Notes: generated from the letters alone by a model not told the origin. A stretch of DNA of 64,000 nt from Streptomyces sp. NBC_00582 (GCF_036345155.1 NZ_CP107772.1:4340001-4404000), one strand, 5' to 3'; counted from the first letter of the stretch, positions 1 through 8,872 are shown. Made by a program: numbers and translations.

Positions 1-1
1 C

Positions 2-115
2 ATCCGGTCACGATTGACAAACGATCCGGAGGACGAACGGGTAGTGGCGGCGGAAGAACTCCGGCGCCTGGCAAGGGGCCGGCTCATGTCCCACCTGAGG
101 GGCGCGGGGCTGTAG
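2..115 (+). CDS. C-terminal end of an unidentified gene, cut by the window edge
   Basis: Frame 2 is open from the first base to a TAG at 113-115, with high G/C in third positions and a charged helical tail containing NDPEDER and EELRRLARGRL. The pattern N-D-x-E-x-E then E-L-x-x-x-A-x-x-R-L resembles the end of OHCU decarboxylases (urate catabolism), but with only about 37 residues this is a weak guess. The last few codons lie inside a Streptomyces intergenic repeat that starts near 95, so the natural C-terminus may have been extended by the repeat. Confidence 0.45.
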   Translation: MRSRLTNDPEDERVVAAEELRRLARGRLMSHLRGAGL

Positions 116-170
116 TCCGATATGCGGCTACCGCCGCGTGGGCGCGACCAGCCACAACGAACCCGCACCC
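95..170 (+). repeat. Streptomyces intergenic repeat (family R2, copy a)
   Basis: It begins CTGAGGGGCGCGGGGCTGTA and ends with GGCGCGACCAGCCAC followed by a CCCGCACCC tail. The same pattern recurs, often inverted, at 25953-26018, 27861-27892, 41854-41901 and partly at 44802-44825. It overlaps the 3' end of the preceding reading frame. Function is unknown; a role in 3' ends or as a mobile miniature element is inference. Confidence 0.7.
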
Positions 171-229
171 GGCACATAACGGCACACCTCCCGACATACG
201 CCGCACCGCTCACCCATCCGCGTGCCACT

Positions 230-282
230 TTGATCACACCGGTAGGCCCGCTGTAAGCCCAGCGCCGCGGCGTGGCTACGAT
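230..282 (+). promoter_or_regulatory. Candidate sdhCDAB promoter region
   Basis: The only promoter-like words between the repeat and sdhC are TTGATC at 230-235, with a weak TAAGCC 18 bases later, and TACGAT at 277-282, which fits the TANNNT -10 pattern. Either would give a leader of roughly 80-110 bases. No clear operator is visible. The assignment is tentative. Confidence 0.3.
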
Positions 283-368
283 GCTGGGGGCCGGTGGACC
301 GTACCCGGCCGGGCCCGTCCGACAGCACAAGCCGGCAGGCCCCAATCCCCGCTCCCGGAGGGTCTTCC

Positions 369-749
369 GTGCCGGCTGGAACGCTGTACCGCGGCCGGGA
401 AGGAATGTGGTCCTGGGTGGCTCATCGAGTCACCGGCGTCCTCATCTTCTTCTTCCTGTTCGTACACGTGCTGGACACCGCTCTCGTCCGTGTCTCACCC
501 GAGGACTACGACAAGGTCGTGGCCACGTACAAGACGCCGATCGTCGCGCTGCTGGAGTACGGCCTCGTCGCCGCCATCCTCTTCCACGCGCTCAACGGCC
601 TGCGTGTCATCGCCGTCGACTTCTGGTCGAAGGGCCCGCGCTACCAGAAGCAGATGCTCTGGACCGTCGTAGGCGTCTGGGTCGTGCTGATGCTCGGGGC
701 GATCTACCCCGTCCTCGGCCACGCCGCTCGTGAACTGTTCGGGAGCTGA
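369..749 (+). CDS. sdhC: Succinate dehydrogenase cytochrome b556 subunit SdhC
   Basis: Membrane subunit of complex II; it anchors the flavoprotein and iron-sulfur subunits and takes part in heme b and quinone binding. The GTG at 369 is chosen because GGAGG (about 356-360) precedes it at normal spacing and the protein then has the family length of 126 residues; a longer in-frame start at 294 lacks this. The conserved N-terminus (LYRGREGMWSWVAHRVTG) is followed by three hydrophobic helices. His residues in VHVLDT and FHALNG are the likely heme and quinone-side residues. It is the first gene of a tight four-gene operon. Confidence 0.95.
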   Translation: MPAGTLYRGREGMWSWVAHRVTGVLIFFFLFVHVLDTALVRVSPEDYDKVVATYKTPIVALLEYGLVAAILFHALNGLRVIAVDFWSKGPRYQKQMLWTVVGVWVVLMLGAIYPVLGHAARELFGS

Positions 750-754
750 CACCG

Positions 755-1237
755 ATGGCCACCACTGAAACCTCCGCGTCCGGGATCGGCCCCGTCGAGG
801 GCGGCTCGCTCTACACCGTCGACAACCCGGCGCCCCTCATCGAGGCCCCGCGCAAGCGCACCAAGAAGTCGCCCAGGTCCACCCGGGGCAACTTCGAGAT
901 GGCCGCCTGGCTGTTCATGCGGCTGTCCGGCATCGTGCTGGTCGTCCTGGTCATCGGCCACCTGCTGATCCAGCTCGTACTGGACGGCGGCGTGTCGAAG
1001 ATCGGCTTCGCGTTCGTGGCCGGTCGCTGGGCGTCCCCGTTCTGGCAGGTCTGGGACCTGCTCATGCTGTGGCTCGCGATGCTGCACGGCGCGAACGGCC
1101 TGCGCACGGTCATCAACGACTACGCGGAGCGCGCGAACACCCGGCTGTGGCTGAAGGGCCTGCTCTACACGGCCACGGTGTTCACCATCCTGCTGGGCAC
1201 GCTGGTGATCTTCACCTTCGACCCGAACATCCGCTAG
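755..1237 (+). CDS. sdhD: Succinate dehydrogenase hydrophobic membrane anchor SdhD
   Basis: Second membrane anchor of succinate dehydrogenase, 160 residues. After a hydrophilic N-terminal stretch of about 45 residues come three transmembrane helices; the segment [20 protein letters not shown] carries the typical H-G-x-N-G-x-R signature of SdhD-type anchors and its His is a probable heme ligand. It starts five bases after sdhC stops and is followed 19 bases later by sdhA, so the four sdh genes are almost certainly one transcript. Confidence 0.94.
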   Translation: MATTETSASGIGPVEGGSLYTVDNPAPLIEAPRKRTKKSPRSTRGNFEMAAWLFMRLSGIVLVVLVIGHLLIQLVLDGGVSKIGFAFVAGRWASPFWQVWDLLMLWLAMLHGANGLRTVINDYAERANTRLWLKGLLYTATVFTILLGTLVIFTFDPNIR

Positions 1238-1256
1238 GCACGGGGTTACGAGACTC

Positions 1257-3014
1257 ATGAAGATCCACAAGTACGACACGGTCATCGTCGGCGCCGGCGG
1301 CGCGGGCATGCGCGCGGCCATCGAGTCGACGAAGCGCAGCCGCACCGCGGTGCTCACCAAGCTCTACCCCACCCGCTCCCACACGGGCGCCGCGCAGGGC
1401 GGCATGGCCGCCGCGCTGGCCAACGTGGAGGAGGACAACTGGGAGTGGCACACCTTCGACACGGTCAAGGGCGGTGACTACCTGGTCGACCAGGACGCCG
1501 CCGAGATCCTGGCGAAGGAGGCCATCGACTCCGTCCTCGACCTGGAGAAGATGGGCCTGCCGTTCAACCGCACCCCGGACGGCACCATCGACCAGCGCCG
1601 CTTCGGCGGTCACAGCCGCAACCACGGCGAGGCCCCGGTCCGCCGCTCCTGCTACGCGGCCGACCGCACCGGCCACATGATCCTCCAGACGCTGTACCAG
1701 AACTGCGTGAAGGAGGGCGTGGAGTTCTTCAACGAGTTCTACGTCCTCGACCAGCTCATCACCGAAGAGGACGGCGTCAAGAAGTCCGCCGGTGTGGTCG
1801 CCTACGAGCTGGCCACCGGTGAGATCCACGTCTTCCAGGCGAAGGCCGTCATCTACGCCTCCGGCGGCTGCGGCAAGTTCTTCAAGGTGACGTCGAACGC
1901 GCACACGCTGACCGGTGACGGCCAGGCGGCGGTCTACCGCCGTGGCCTGCCGCTGGAGGACATGGAGTTCTTCCAGTTCCACCCGACCGGCATCTGGCGC
2001 ATGGGCATCCTGCTGACGGAGGGCGCCCGCGGTGAGGGCGGCATCCTCCGCAACAAGGACGGCGAGCGCTTCATGGAGAAGTACGCGCCGGTCATGAAGG
2101 ACCTCGCGTCCCGTGACGTCGTCTCCCGCTCCATCTACACGGAGATCCGCGAGGGCCGTGGCTGCGGTCCCGAGGGCGACCACGTCTACCTGGACCTGAC
2201 GCACCTCCCGCCGGAGCAGCTCGACGCCAAGCTGCCGGACATCACCGAGTTCGCGCGGACCTACCTCGGTATCGAGCCGTACACGGACCCGATCCCGATC
2301 CAGCCCACCGCGCACTACGCCATGGGCGGCATCCCGACCAACGTCGAGGGTGAGGTCCTGGCGGACAACACCACGGTCGTCCCGGGCCTGTACGCGGCCG
2401 GCGAGGTCGCGTGCGTGTCGGTGCACGGCGCGAACCGCCTCGGCACGAACTCGCTGCTGGACATCAACGTGTTCGGCCGCCGGGCCGGCATCGCGGCGGC
2501 GGAGTACAGCCAGAAGACCGCGACGTTCGTCGAGCTGCCGGAGAACCCGGCGCAGCTCGTCGTGGACCAGATCGAGCGGCTGCGCACCTCCACGGGCACC
2601 GAGCGGGTGGCGACCCTCCGCAAGGAGCTCCAGGAGACCATGGACGCCAACGTCATGGTGTTCCGCACCGAGCAGACGATCAAGACGGCGGTCGAGAAGA
2701 TCGCGGAGCTGCGCGAGCGCTACAAGAACGTGTCGATCCAGGACAAGGGCAAGCGGTTCAACACCGACCTCCTGGAAGCGATCGAGCTCGGCAACCTTCT
2801 GGACCTCGCCGAGGTCATGGCGGTCTCGGCGCTGGCCCGCAAGGAGTCCCGCGGCGGTCACTACCGCGAGGACTACCCCAACCGTGACGACGTCAACTTC
2901 ATGCGTCACACCATGGCGTACCGCGAGGTCGGCGCCGACGGCACCGACTCCGTCCGTCTCGACTACAAGCCGGTCGTCCAGACCCGCTACCAGCCGATGG
3001 AGCGTAAGTACTGA
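1257..3014 (+). CDS. sdhA: Succinate dehydrogenase flavoprotein subunit SdhA
   Basis: Catalytic flavoprotein (585 residues) that oxidises succinate to fumarate in the TCA cycle and passes electrons to SdhB. The N-terminus has the dinucleotide-binding [10 protein letters not shown] motif, and SHTGAAQGG contains His42, the expected covalent FAD attachment site. Later motifs include QFHPTG, the [13 protein letters not shown] loop and the substrate-binding/catalytic Arg region RGEGGILRN. Length is normal for the family. Its TGA stop overlaps the sdhB ATG by one base, which suggests translational coupling. Confidence 0.97.
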   Translation: MKIHKYDTVIVGAGGAGMRAAIESTKRSRTAVLTKLYPTRSHTGAAQGGMAAALANVEEDNWEWHTFDTVKGGDYLVDQDAAEILAKEAIDSVLDLEKMGLPFNRTPDGTIDQRRFGGHSRNHGEAPVRRSCYAADRTGHMILQTLYQNCVKEGVEFFNEFYVLDQLITEEDGVKKSAGVVAYELATGEIHVFQAKAVIYASGGCGKFFKVTSNAHTLTGDGQAAVYRRGLPLEDMEFFQFHPTGIWRMGILLTEGARGEGGILRNKDGERFMEKYAPVMKDLASRDVVSRSIYTEIREGRGCGPEGDHVYLDLTHLPPEQLDAKLPDITEFARTYLGIEPYTDPIPIQPTAHYAMGGIPTNVEGEVLADNTTVVPGLYAAGEVACVSVHGANRLGTNSLLDINVFGRRAGIAAAEYSQKTATFVELPENPAQLVVDQIERLRTSTGTERVATLRKELQETMDANVMVFRTEQTIKTAVEKIAELRERYKNVSIQDKGKRFNTDLLEAIELGNLLDLAEVMAVSALARKESRGGHYREDYPNRDDVNFMRHTMAYREVGADGTDSVRLDYKPVVQTRYQPMERKY

Positions 3015-3775
3015 TGGCAACCCCTGTTCTGGACAAGGTCGAGGCGGAGTCGGCCGCGTCCCCGTACATCACGGTCACCTTCCGGATCCGCCGGTTCAAC
3101 CCCGAGGTCTCGGCCGAGGCGGTCTGGGAGGACTTCCAGCTCGAGATCGATCCGAAGGAGCGCGTCCTCGACGGCCTCCACAAGATCAAGTGGGAGCTGG
3201 ACGGCACCCTGACGTTCCGCCGTTCCTGCGCCCACGGCATCTGCGGCTCGGACGCGATGCGGATCAACGGCAAGAACCGTCTCGCGTGCAAGACGCTGAT
3301 CAAGGACATCAACCCCGAGAAGCCGATCACGGTCGAGGCCATAAAGGGCCTGACGGTCCTGAAGGACCTGGTCGTCGACATGGAGCCGTTCTTCCAGGCG
3401 TACCGGGACGTGATGCCCTTCCTGATCACGAAGGACACCAACGAGCCCACCCGTGAGCGTCTGCAGTCGGCGGAGGACCGGGAGCGCTTCGACGACACCA
3501 CGAAGTGCATCCTGTGCGCCGCGTGCACCTCGTCCTGCCCGGTCTTCTGGAACGACGGCCAGTACTTCGGTCCGGCGGCCATCGTCAACGCGCACCGCTT
3601 CATCTTCGACTCGCGTGACGAGGCGGCCGAGCAGCGCCTGGAGATCCTGAACGACCGCGACGGCGTCTGGCGCTGCCGCACCACGTTCAACTGCACGGAC
3701 GCCTGCCCGCGCGGCATCGAGGTCACCAAGGCGATCGCCGAGGTCAAGAAGGCCCTGATCACCCGCCGCTTCTGA
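3014..3775 (+). CDS. sdhB: Succinate dehydrogenase iron-sulfur subunit SdhB
   Basis: Electron-transfer subunit of complex II, 253 residues. Three cluster-binding regions are visible in order: the plant-type [2Fe-2S] site (SCAHGICGSDAM followed by a Cys at LAC), the [4Fe-4S] site CILCAACTSSCP, and the [3Fe-4S] site with CRTTFNC and CTDACPRG. The ATG overlaps the sdhA stop by one base. A strong hairpin just downstream ends the operon. Confidence 0.97.
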   Translation: MATPVLDKVEAESAASPYITVTFRIRRFNPEVSAEAVWEDFQLEIDPKERVLDGLHKIKWELDGTLTFRRSCAHGICGSDAMRINGKNRLACKTLIKDINPEKPITVEAIKGLTVLKDLVVDMEPFFQAYRDVMPFLITKDTNEPTRERLQSAEDRERFDDTTKCILCAACTSSCPVFWNDGQYFGPAAIVNAHRFIFDSRDEAAEQRLEILNDRDGVWRCRTTFNCTDACPRGIEVTKAIAEVKKALITRRF

Positions 3776-3796
3776 CCCGCGTTCCCGTACGACCAC

Positions 3797-3840
3797 GAGG
3801 GCCCCGTCTCCCGGTTCCAGCACCGGAGGCGGGGCCCTCG
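3797..3840 (+). terminator. Terminator of the sdhCDAB operon
   Basis: A long GC-rich hairpin lies 22 bases after the sdhB stop: the left arm GAGGGCCCCGTCTCC pairs with GGAGGCGGGGCCCTC, with one G-T wobble. There is no U tract, as is common in Streptomyces. Confidence 0.85.
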
Positions 3841-3942
3841 GGCGTCCAAACCCCACGATCGGGTGAACGTGATCAAGAGGGACAACAGGGTGGTGTCCGC
3901 CCTACGATGATGTTCTCGACACCAGCCCCAAGGAGGCACGCG

Positions 3943-4560
3943 ATGTCCGCTGCATCCGTCGAGCAGCCCTTCGACGACGAGCCGTTCTCCCTCACGGCCA
4001 TCGCCGACGAGATCATGGAGCGCCATCCGGGCTACCGCGTCGAGATCATCGGAGGCCACCTCCTCGTGACCCCATCACCGGATGCCCCGCACGCCCGCGC
4101 CCTGACCCAGCTCATGATTCCTTTCATCACCGCTGGGCTGCACGGCGTGGAAACCGAGGTCCTGCAGAACGTCGGACTGTGGCTGCCGACCGGCGAGGAG
4201 GACTACGCCATCCCCGACCTGGTGATCGTGGACTCCGACATCGACGACCACCTGGTGGAGAACAACGCCTACGATCCGGCGCCCTTCCGTCTGGTGCTGG
4301 AGGTGACCTCGGGGAACTGGAAGGACGACCTGAAGACCAAGGTCGCCGCGTACTCCCAGGCCAAGGTGCCGGTGTACGTCATCGTCGACCGTAAGCACCA
4401 GCGCGTCCACGTCCTGACCGAACCGATCGTGGGCGGATACGACAGCCACCAGTTCTACGCCCCCGGCCAGTCCCTCACCCTCCCCGAATCCATCGGTGCC
4501 AAGGTCACCCTGGACGTGACGGAGATCCTCGCGGCAGGACGGCCGAAGAAGAACGACTGA
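3943..4560 (+). CDS. Uma2 family (DUF820) putative endonuclease
   Basis: Protein of about 205 residues of the Uma2 family, a restriction-endonuclease-like PD-(D/E)xK fold common in many copies in actinobacteria and cyanobacteria; the substrate is unknown. Fold features visible are IPDLVIVDSD (catalytic Asp strand) and LVLEVTSGNWKDDLKTK, the E-x-x-S...D..K core, followed by YVIVDRK. The ATG at 3943 follows a perfect AAGGAGG (3930-3936); an upstream in-frame ATG at 3907 lacks one. It stands alone and is convergent with the SMI1/KNR4 gene. Confidence 0.85.
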   Translation: MSAASVEQPFDDEPFSLTAIADEIMERHPGYRVEIIGGHLLVTPSPDAPHARALTQLMIPFITAGLHGVETEVLQNVGLWLPTGEEDYAIPDLVIVDSDIDDHLVENNAYDPAPFRLVLEVTSGNWKDDLKTKVAAYSQAKVPVYVIVDRKHQRVHVLTEPIVGGYDSHQFYAPGQSLTLPESIGAKVTLDVTEILAAGRPKKND

Positions 4561-4567
4561 CCCCCCG

Positions 4568-5011
4568 TCACCAGGACGCGTACCACTCCGGGTCGCCGGT
4601 GCCGAGGCGGCGGCGCAGGTAGTCCTCCAGGTTGTTCGCCACCCAGCGGCGGCTGTCGCTCTCGTGTTCCCAGACGAAGATGTCCGGCCGTTCGGGCTTC
4701 ACGACGAAGCCGAAGAGGTCACCGCCCGCGCTCTCCCCGAAGAGCAGCAGCGGATCGAACGGCATGTAGAGGTCCCGGAAGTCGGCGGAGCTCCTGAACT
4801 CCAGGTTCCGGTCGACGACCTCGCCCACCGAGCACACGACACCGGCCCCGTGCTTGTCCCGGGCCCCGTCCGCCGTACGCCAGAAGTCCTTCAGCGCGGC
4901 GGGCAGCGGATGCCCCAGCACCACTTCCGCGACCCTCATCTGCTCCTCGCAGCCGGGCCCGTCGGCGATGTCCACGTCCGACGAGAGAGAGGAGACAAGC
5001 TCGATCCACAT
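4568..5011 (-). CDS. SMI1/KNR4 family protein
   Basis: Small acidic protein, about 147 residues, of the SMI1/KNR4 (SUKH) superfamily; members are often immunity proteins against toxin effectors. Family signs are the early Gly-rich helix with LGHPLPAALKDFWRTADG, then LLLFGESAGGDLFGFVV, and WEHESDSRRWVANNLEDYL near the end. I prefer the ATG at 5011 because AAGGA sits seven bases ahead of it; an ATG at 5026 is possible. No partner toxin is adjacent, so it is either an orphan immunity gene or has another role. Confidence 0.8.
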   Translation of the reverse strand: MWIELVSSLSSDVDIADGPGCEEQMRVAEVVLGHPLPAALKDFWRTADGARDKHGAGVVCSVGEVVDRNLEFRSSADFRDLYMPFDPLLLFGESAGGDLFGFVVKPERPDIFVWEHESDSRRWVANNLEDYLRRRLGTGDPEWYASW

Positions 5012-5128
5012 ACGGTCATCCTTCATGAATCCGCGCCCCGCACAAGCCTTTCCGTGTCACCGGGCCGTCGGTCGGACGGGTGGGGCGGAGCCGAGGCGGT
5101 CCTTCGGCTCCGCGGTCGGCTTCCAGGG

Positions 5129-6613
5129 TCAGAAGATGCCCTGGCCCGGCGTCAGGACGCCGTTCGGGTCGTAGGTGCGCTTCGCCGTGGCGAAGGCGGG
5201 CCAGGCGGGCCCGAAGTGGGTCCGCCAGTCCTCGGGGGTGAGGGGGACGCTGCCGACGGGGTAGTGGGTGCCGCCGGCCGCGGTGACGGTGTGGAACGCG
5301 GCGCGATTCCTCGCCAGGGTGCGGTCGATGGCGGCGGTGTCGTCCGGCGGGGCGGAGCTCAGGATGTCGAAGAGGTACGACACGTCCTCGTCGGTGGTCC
5401 GCAGGAGCGGCGTCGTCAGGCGCTCACGCAGGAGGGGGTAGAAGAGGATCACCCCTCCGGGGCCGAGCGCGGCGGGGGTGAGGGCCTCGAGGAGCGGGGC
5501 GGCGAGGTCCGCGGCGGACGAGCCGGGGAGCATGAGGTCGACCCAGGGGTGGGCGTGGGTCCAGACGCCCGCCTCCTTCAGCGCGGCGATGAAGGGCGCG
5601 ATGCGGTCGAGGAAGTCGTAGTAGCCGCGGTCGGTGCACTGGACCGTGGCGGGGTCGTGGCGCAGGCCGCGCAGGAGCACGGTGTCGTCGGGCGCCGGGC
5701 CGACCGGCGGGCCGTAGGCCACGGCCTCCAGGCTGTAGACGCGGAACGCCCCGTCGGCGTCCGCGTGGACCTGCCCCTCCACATAGTCGAAACGGGCCTC
5801 CTGTACGAGCAGGCGCTGGTCGTCGAGGAAGGTGTCCAGGTCGTCGTAGGTGAGCACGTAGTGGCGTACGGTCTCGGGCGCGGGGACGAGACGCAGGGTC
5901 GCTTCGACGACGACCCCGCACTGGCCGAGGCCCGCCAGCACGGCGTGGAAGAGGTCGGCGCGGCGGGTGGGTGAGCAGCGGACCAGTTGGCCCGCGCCGG
6001 TGACGACCCGGAGTTCGGTGACGTTGTCGACCTGGGCGCCGTGCCGGTGGACCTGCCCGCCGAGGCCGCCCACGGCGAGGGTGCCGCCGACGGAGAGTTC
6101 GAGGTAGTCGGTGAAGACGGGCGGGGTGAGGCCATGGGCGAGCGTGGCCCTGGCGACCTCGCTCCAGCGGGCGCCGGCGCCGACGGTGACCGTGGTGCTG
6201 TCGGAGTCGAGGTCGCCGATGTCCGCGAGGGTCGCCGTCTCGATGATCAGACCGCCCTCGGCCTGGGCCTGCCCGAAGGCACCGTGCCCCTGGCCGCGCG
6301 GTGCGACCGGCAGACAGTGGTCGTTGCAGAACCGGATCATGGTGACGACGTCCCGCACCGAGCCCGGGCGCAGCACCGCGGAGGGGCGGCGGTGCACGAT
6401 GTGTCCGAAGTCGTCGGCCGCCGCGGTGAGCGAGGAGTCGTCCGTGACGAGCGTGCCGTCCAGCCGGGGGATCCGGGCCAGGTCGGCGAGCGCGGTGCCG
6501 GTCTCGGACGTCGTCGCGGCCCAGCTCCTGGCGGCGGGGTCGAAGCCGATCACCGAGGCTCCGGCGACGGTGACTCCTCGTAAAACGGTACGTCTTGACG
6601 GTGTGCGGGACAT
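5129..6613 (-). CDS. Tat-exported FAD-binding oxidoreductase (PCMH/FAD_binding_4 type)
   Basis: Secreted or cell-surface flavoprotein of about 494 residues. The N-terminus has a twin-arginine motif (SRRTVLRG) followed by a hydrophobic stretch. The PCMH-type FAD domain then shows RPSAVLRPGSVRDVV, APRGQGHGAFGQAQ and LSVGGTLAVGGLGG; the protein ends YDPNGVLTPGQGIF, typical of the cytokinin-dehydrogenase/berberine-bridge group. The start at 6613 has GAGGTGG upstream; a GTG at 6625 is less likely. The H of APRGQGHG is in the position often used for covalent FAD linkage. Substrate is not predictable. It is monocistronic. Confidence 0.85.
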   Translation of the reverse strand: MSRTPSRRTVLRGVTVAGASVIGFDPAARSWAATTSETGTALADLARIPRLDGTLVTDDSSLTAAADDFGHIVHRRPSAVLRPGSVRDVVTMIRFCNDHCLPVAPRGQGHGAFGQAQAEGGLIIETATLADIGDLDSDSTTVTVGAGARWSEVARATLAHGLTPPVFTDYLELSVGGTLAVGGLGGQVHRHGAQVDNVTELRVVTGAGQLVRCSPTRRADLFHAVLAGLGQCGVVVEATLRLVPAPETVRHYVLTYDDLDTFLDDQRLLVQEARFDYVEGQVHADADGAFRVYSLEAVAYGPPVGPAPDDTVLLRGLRHDPATVQCTDRGYYDFLDRIAPFIAALKEAGVWTHAHPWVDLMLPGSSAADLAAPLLEALTPAALGPGGVILFYPLLRERLTTPLLRTTDEDVSYLFDILSSAPPDDTAAIDRTLARNRAAFHTVTAAGGTHYPVGSVPLTPEDWRTHFGPAWPAFATAKRTYDPNGVLTPGQGIF

Positions 6614-6742
6614 GCGCACTTCCACCTCTCGAGCTCCACGAAATCTTCAAATCTTCGTCAGCCTAGGGGAGTTGGCCCCGCCCTACCGGGATTTCGCGGG
6701 TCGGGTCACACATGAGGAGGCATGCGGATGCATCCCATGAAA

Positions 6743-6785
6743 ACGGCGAGGGTCCCGCTCCCGGAAGGAGTGGGACCCTCGCCGT
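6743..6785 (-). terminator. Terminator downstream of the small TM2 gene
   Basis: Near-perfect hairpin: arms ACGGCGAGGGTCCCGCTCC and GGAGTGGGACCCTCGCCGT with a short CGGAA-type loop, 17 bases beyond the stop of the TM2 gene. Confidence 0.85.
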
Positions 6786-6801
6786 CGATGGCGCTACCGG
6801 C

Positions 6802-7065
6802 TCAGCCGCGCAGGACGCGGCCCTGGCTGTCGGTGCGGTCGTTGCTCGTGAGGAACAGGATGCCGTCGATCAATGCCCAGAAGCCGAGGCCGCCGCAGGT
6901 CAGGAGCTGGGCGATACCGACGCCGACGGAGCCGACGTAGAAGCGTCCGATGCCGAGGGTGCCCAGGAAGAGCTGGAGAACGCCCGCGACGATCTTCGAC
7001 TTGTCGGAGTAGGGACGGCCGAGCGGGTCGACGCCGTAGGGGGCCTCGGGAGTGGGGACGGTCAT
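6802..7065 (-). CDS. TM2 domain-containing protein (short form)
   Basis: An 87-residue membrane protein. After a short Pro-rich N-terminus with DPLGRPYSDKSKIVAG comes the TM2 domain: two transmembrane helices (VLQLFLGTLGIGRFYVG and IAQLLTCGGLGFWALIDGI) joined by a tight turn. TM2 proteins have no settled bacterial function. It is closely related to the Pro-rich TM2 protein at 7746-8186 (both share SDKSKIVAG and CGGLG-x-WALIDGI), so the pair probably arose by local duplication. Confidence 0.88.
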   Translation of the reverse strand: MTVPTPEAPYGVDPLGRPYSDKSKIVAGVLQLFLGTLGIGRFYVGSVGVGIAQLLTCGGLGFWALIDGILFLTSNDRTDSQGRVLRG

Positions 7066-7351
7066 GAGAACTGCTCCTGGGATGACTTCGGGTGACCGGA
7101 GCCGGCTTGCTCCGGACGGGGACTCCAGGAGGGATCCGACGAGCTGCTCATGCGCGTCGACCGTCGTCGACGACCACGCCCGTGCATGGCTCGACCACGC
7201 GCGGACGTCCCCCCTGTGTCATGTGACAGTAAAGAGACCAGCGGGACGAAAGGGAGTAGCCAGGACTGATCGTTCTTGTTCCGTGATCAAAATCAGTCAA
7301 CTCCGAGATTCTTTCGGACGTCCGACAGTCGGAGAGTGAACTTCCCCGTCG
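7066..7351. other. Intergenic region with a 12-base palindrome
   Basis: No gene recognised. The right end holds a perfect palindrome TCGGACGTCCGA (7314-7325) inside a larger CTCCGA...TCGGAG repeat, just past the DUF2752 stop; this could be that gene's terminator. The left part is the leader of the short TM2 gene. Confidence 0.5.
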
Positions 7352-7753
7352 CTAGAACAGATTGCGGACGATCATCCAGGTCACCGCGACGCCGAGCACG
7401 ACGGCCACGCCCCGGCCGCCGAGGGTCGGCCGCCACCTGCGGCCGTGCAGGCCCTCCCAGGCCCAGCGGGCCAGGAGCGCGAGGGCGAAGGGTGAGGCGA
7501 GCAGCAGGACACGGTTGTCCAGCCAGGCCTGGGCGAAGTGACCGTGCATCAGGTCGTACGTCATCCGGGTGCCGCCGCAGGCCGGGCAGAGCAGACCGGT
7601 GACGAGCCGGAACGGGCACTGCGGGAGCAGATGGCCGCTCTGGTGCGGGTCGGTGCCGTAGAGGTAGGCGGAGCCCGCCGCGCCGGCGGCGAGCACCGCG
7701 AGGGGTGCCGCCGCCGGGTGTCGCAGCGCGAACGGGCGCTCCGCTTCAGCCAC
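7352..7753 (-). CDS. DUF2752 domain-containing membrane protein
   Basis: A 133-residue protein with three hydrophobic segments. The DUF2752 hallmark is visible as CPFRLVTGLLCPACGGTRM followed by H-G-x-F at residues ~70-73; the Cys pair in CPACGGTR is invariant in the family. Function unknown. Its start overlaps the end of the upstream Pro-rich TM2 gene by eight bases, and DUF2752 and TM2 genes are commonly paired in actinobacteria, so the two products may work together in the membrane. Confidence 0.85.
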   Translation of the reverse strand: MAEAERPFALRHPAAAPLAVLAAGAAGSAYLYGTDPHQSGHLLPQCPFRLVTGLLCPACGGTRMTYDLMHGHFAQAWLDNRVLLLASPFALALLARWAWEGLHGRRWRPTLGGRGVAVVLGVAVTWMIVRNLF

Positions 7754-8186
7754 GCAGGACCCGCCCGTTGCCGTCCGTCGTGTTGTTGCCCGTCAGGAGC
7801 ATGATCCCGTCGATCAGCGCCCAGATGCCCAGGCCGCCGCAGGTGAAGAGCTGGGCGAGACCTATGCCGACGTGGCCTATGTAGAACCGTCCGACGCCGA
7901 GGGTGCCCAGGGTGAGCTGGAGGATGCCCGCGACGATCTTGGACTTGTCGGAGTAGGGCCGCCCGTAGGGGTCGTAGCCGTAGGGGGCGTTCGGGTCGCC
8001 GGTGAAGGTGCCCGGCGGGACGTAACCGGGAGCGGGGTAACCGGCCTGCGGCGGGTAGCCCGGCTGGGGCTGGCCCTGCTGCGGGTAGCCGTAGGGGCCG
8101 GGCTGGCCGCCGGGCTGAGGGGTGCCGTAAGGGCCGGCGTTGGGGTAGCCGTACCCGGGCTGGGGCTGCTGCGGCTGTTCGGTCAA
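7746..8186 (-). CDS. Pro/Gly/Tyr-rich TM2 domain-containing protein
   Basis: About 146 residues: a low-complexity cytoplasmic-type N-terminal half made of P-Q-Q-P-G-Y-G-Y-P style repeats, then the TM2 domain with two helices (GTLGVGRFYIGHVGIG and CGGLGIWALIDGIMLL). I choose the TTG at 8186 (MTEQPQQPQ...) because GGGGAGAA lies just upstream and the Pro-rich region starts there; a GTG at 8231 would add 15 residues. It is translationally coupled to the DUF2752 gene. Confidence 0.85.
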   Translation of the reverse strand: MTEQPQQPQPGYGYPNAGPYGTPQPGGQPGPYGYPQQGQPQPGYPPQAGYPAPGYVPPGTFTGDPNAPYGYDPYGRPYSDKSKIVAGILQLTLGTLGVGRFYIGHVGIGLAQLFTCGGLGIWALIDGIMLLTGNNTTDGNGRVLRG

Positions 8187-8352
8187 GGCGAGTTCTCCCC
8201 GTGATCGGATGAGCGGAAAATCGGTGTGCACTGCGGGTGCACGTCATCTTGCAGCAGAAAACAGGCACCGGAGAACCCGGGGGTGGTCAAGACGGGGCAC
8301 CCTTCGAGCGGCGATCACCGATTCGCGAACACCGCCCACCTATTCTGACGGT

Positions 8353-8763
8353 ATGTCAGATGACGAGTCCTACGAACTGCTCGGGTTCGACAACGTCCTG
8401 CTCCCCGTGGGCGACCTCGGCGAGGCCGTGCGGTTCTACGAGCGGGCCGGGTTCACGGTGGCGTTCCGGTTCGACGAGGGCGGGATCGCCCTGCTGAAGG
8501 TCGGCGGCGAGACACCCGGGATCCTGCTGCGGCGGGAGGAGGCGCTGGGGCACCGGCCGCCGTCATGGGCGGCGCCGCGCCTCTGGCTGGAGGTGCCGGA
8601 CGCGCGCGTGGCGGCACGGCGGCTGGCCGACGCCGGGATCGTGCCGCTCGATCCGCCGTTCTCCGTGGCGACGGGCTGGACCGTCGAGGTCGCCGACCCC
8701 TGGGGCAACGTCCTCGGGTTCACCGACTACACCAAGCGGCCGGAGCTGGGCCGGAGGCCGTGA
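8353..8763 (+). CDS. VOC family protein (glyoxalase/bleomycin-resistance fold)
   Basis: A 136-residue single-domain vicinal oxygen chelate protein. Visible are the two beta-alpha-beta-beta-beta halves, beginning FDNVLLPVGDLGEAVRFYERAGF and PRLWLEVPDARVAARRL, and the ending VADPWGNVLGFTDY. Most members with this pattern are uncharacterised. The ATG at 8353 has no Shine-Dalgarno, and TATTCT at 8341-8346 is a good -10 hexamer seven bases ahead, so the mRNA is probably leaderless. Confidence 0.85.
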   Translation: MSDDESYELLGFDNVLLPVGDLGEAVRFYERAGFTVAFRFDEGGIALLKVGGETPGILLRREEALGHRPPSWAAPRLWLEVPDARVAARRLADAGIVPLDPPFSVATGWTVEVADPWGNVLGFTDYTKRPELGRRP

Positions 8764-8801
8764 GGCCATGAGGCTGTGACGCAGGCCCCATCACCCTTGT
8801 C

Positions 8802-8859
8802 TTGAACACGTTCAAAACTGGGCTACAGTCATCCCTGTCAGCGTTTTGAACGCGTTCAA
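8802..8859 (+). promoter_or_regulatory. Promoter with two TetR-type operators
   Basis: Two 14-base perfect palindromes of nearly identical sequence, TTGAACACGTTCAA (8802-8815) and TTGAACGCGTTCAA (8846-8859), are 44 bases apart centre to centre. The first contains a -35 TTGAAC, followed after 16 bases by TACAGT (8824-8829) as -10; the second covers the start of the transcript. The operon's last gene is a TetR regulator, so autorepression is the simplest reading. Confidence 0.75.
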
Positions 8860-8872
8860 CAAGGGGGACGCC

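Noticed and set aside
1212..3020. Long minus-strand frame opposite sdhA
   Set aside because: Antisense shadow produced by GC-rich codon bias; sdhA on the plus strand is unambiguous. The same applies to long frames opposite pabAB, purH, DUF5682 and sucCD.
8802..8859. SOS (LexA) boxes
   Set aside because: The palindromes have a two-base spacer between GAAC and GTTC, not four, and the adjacent TetR gene explains them better.
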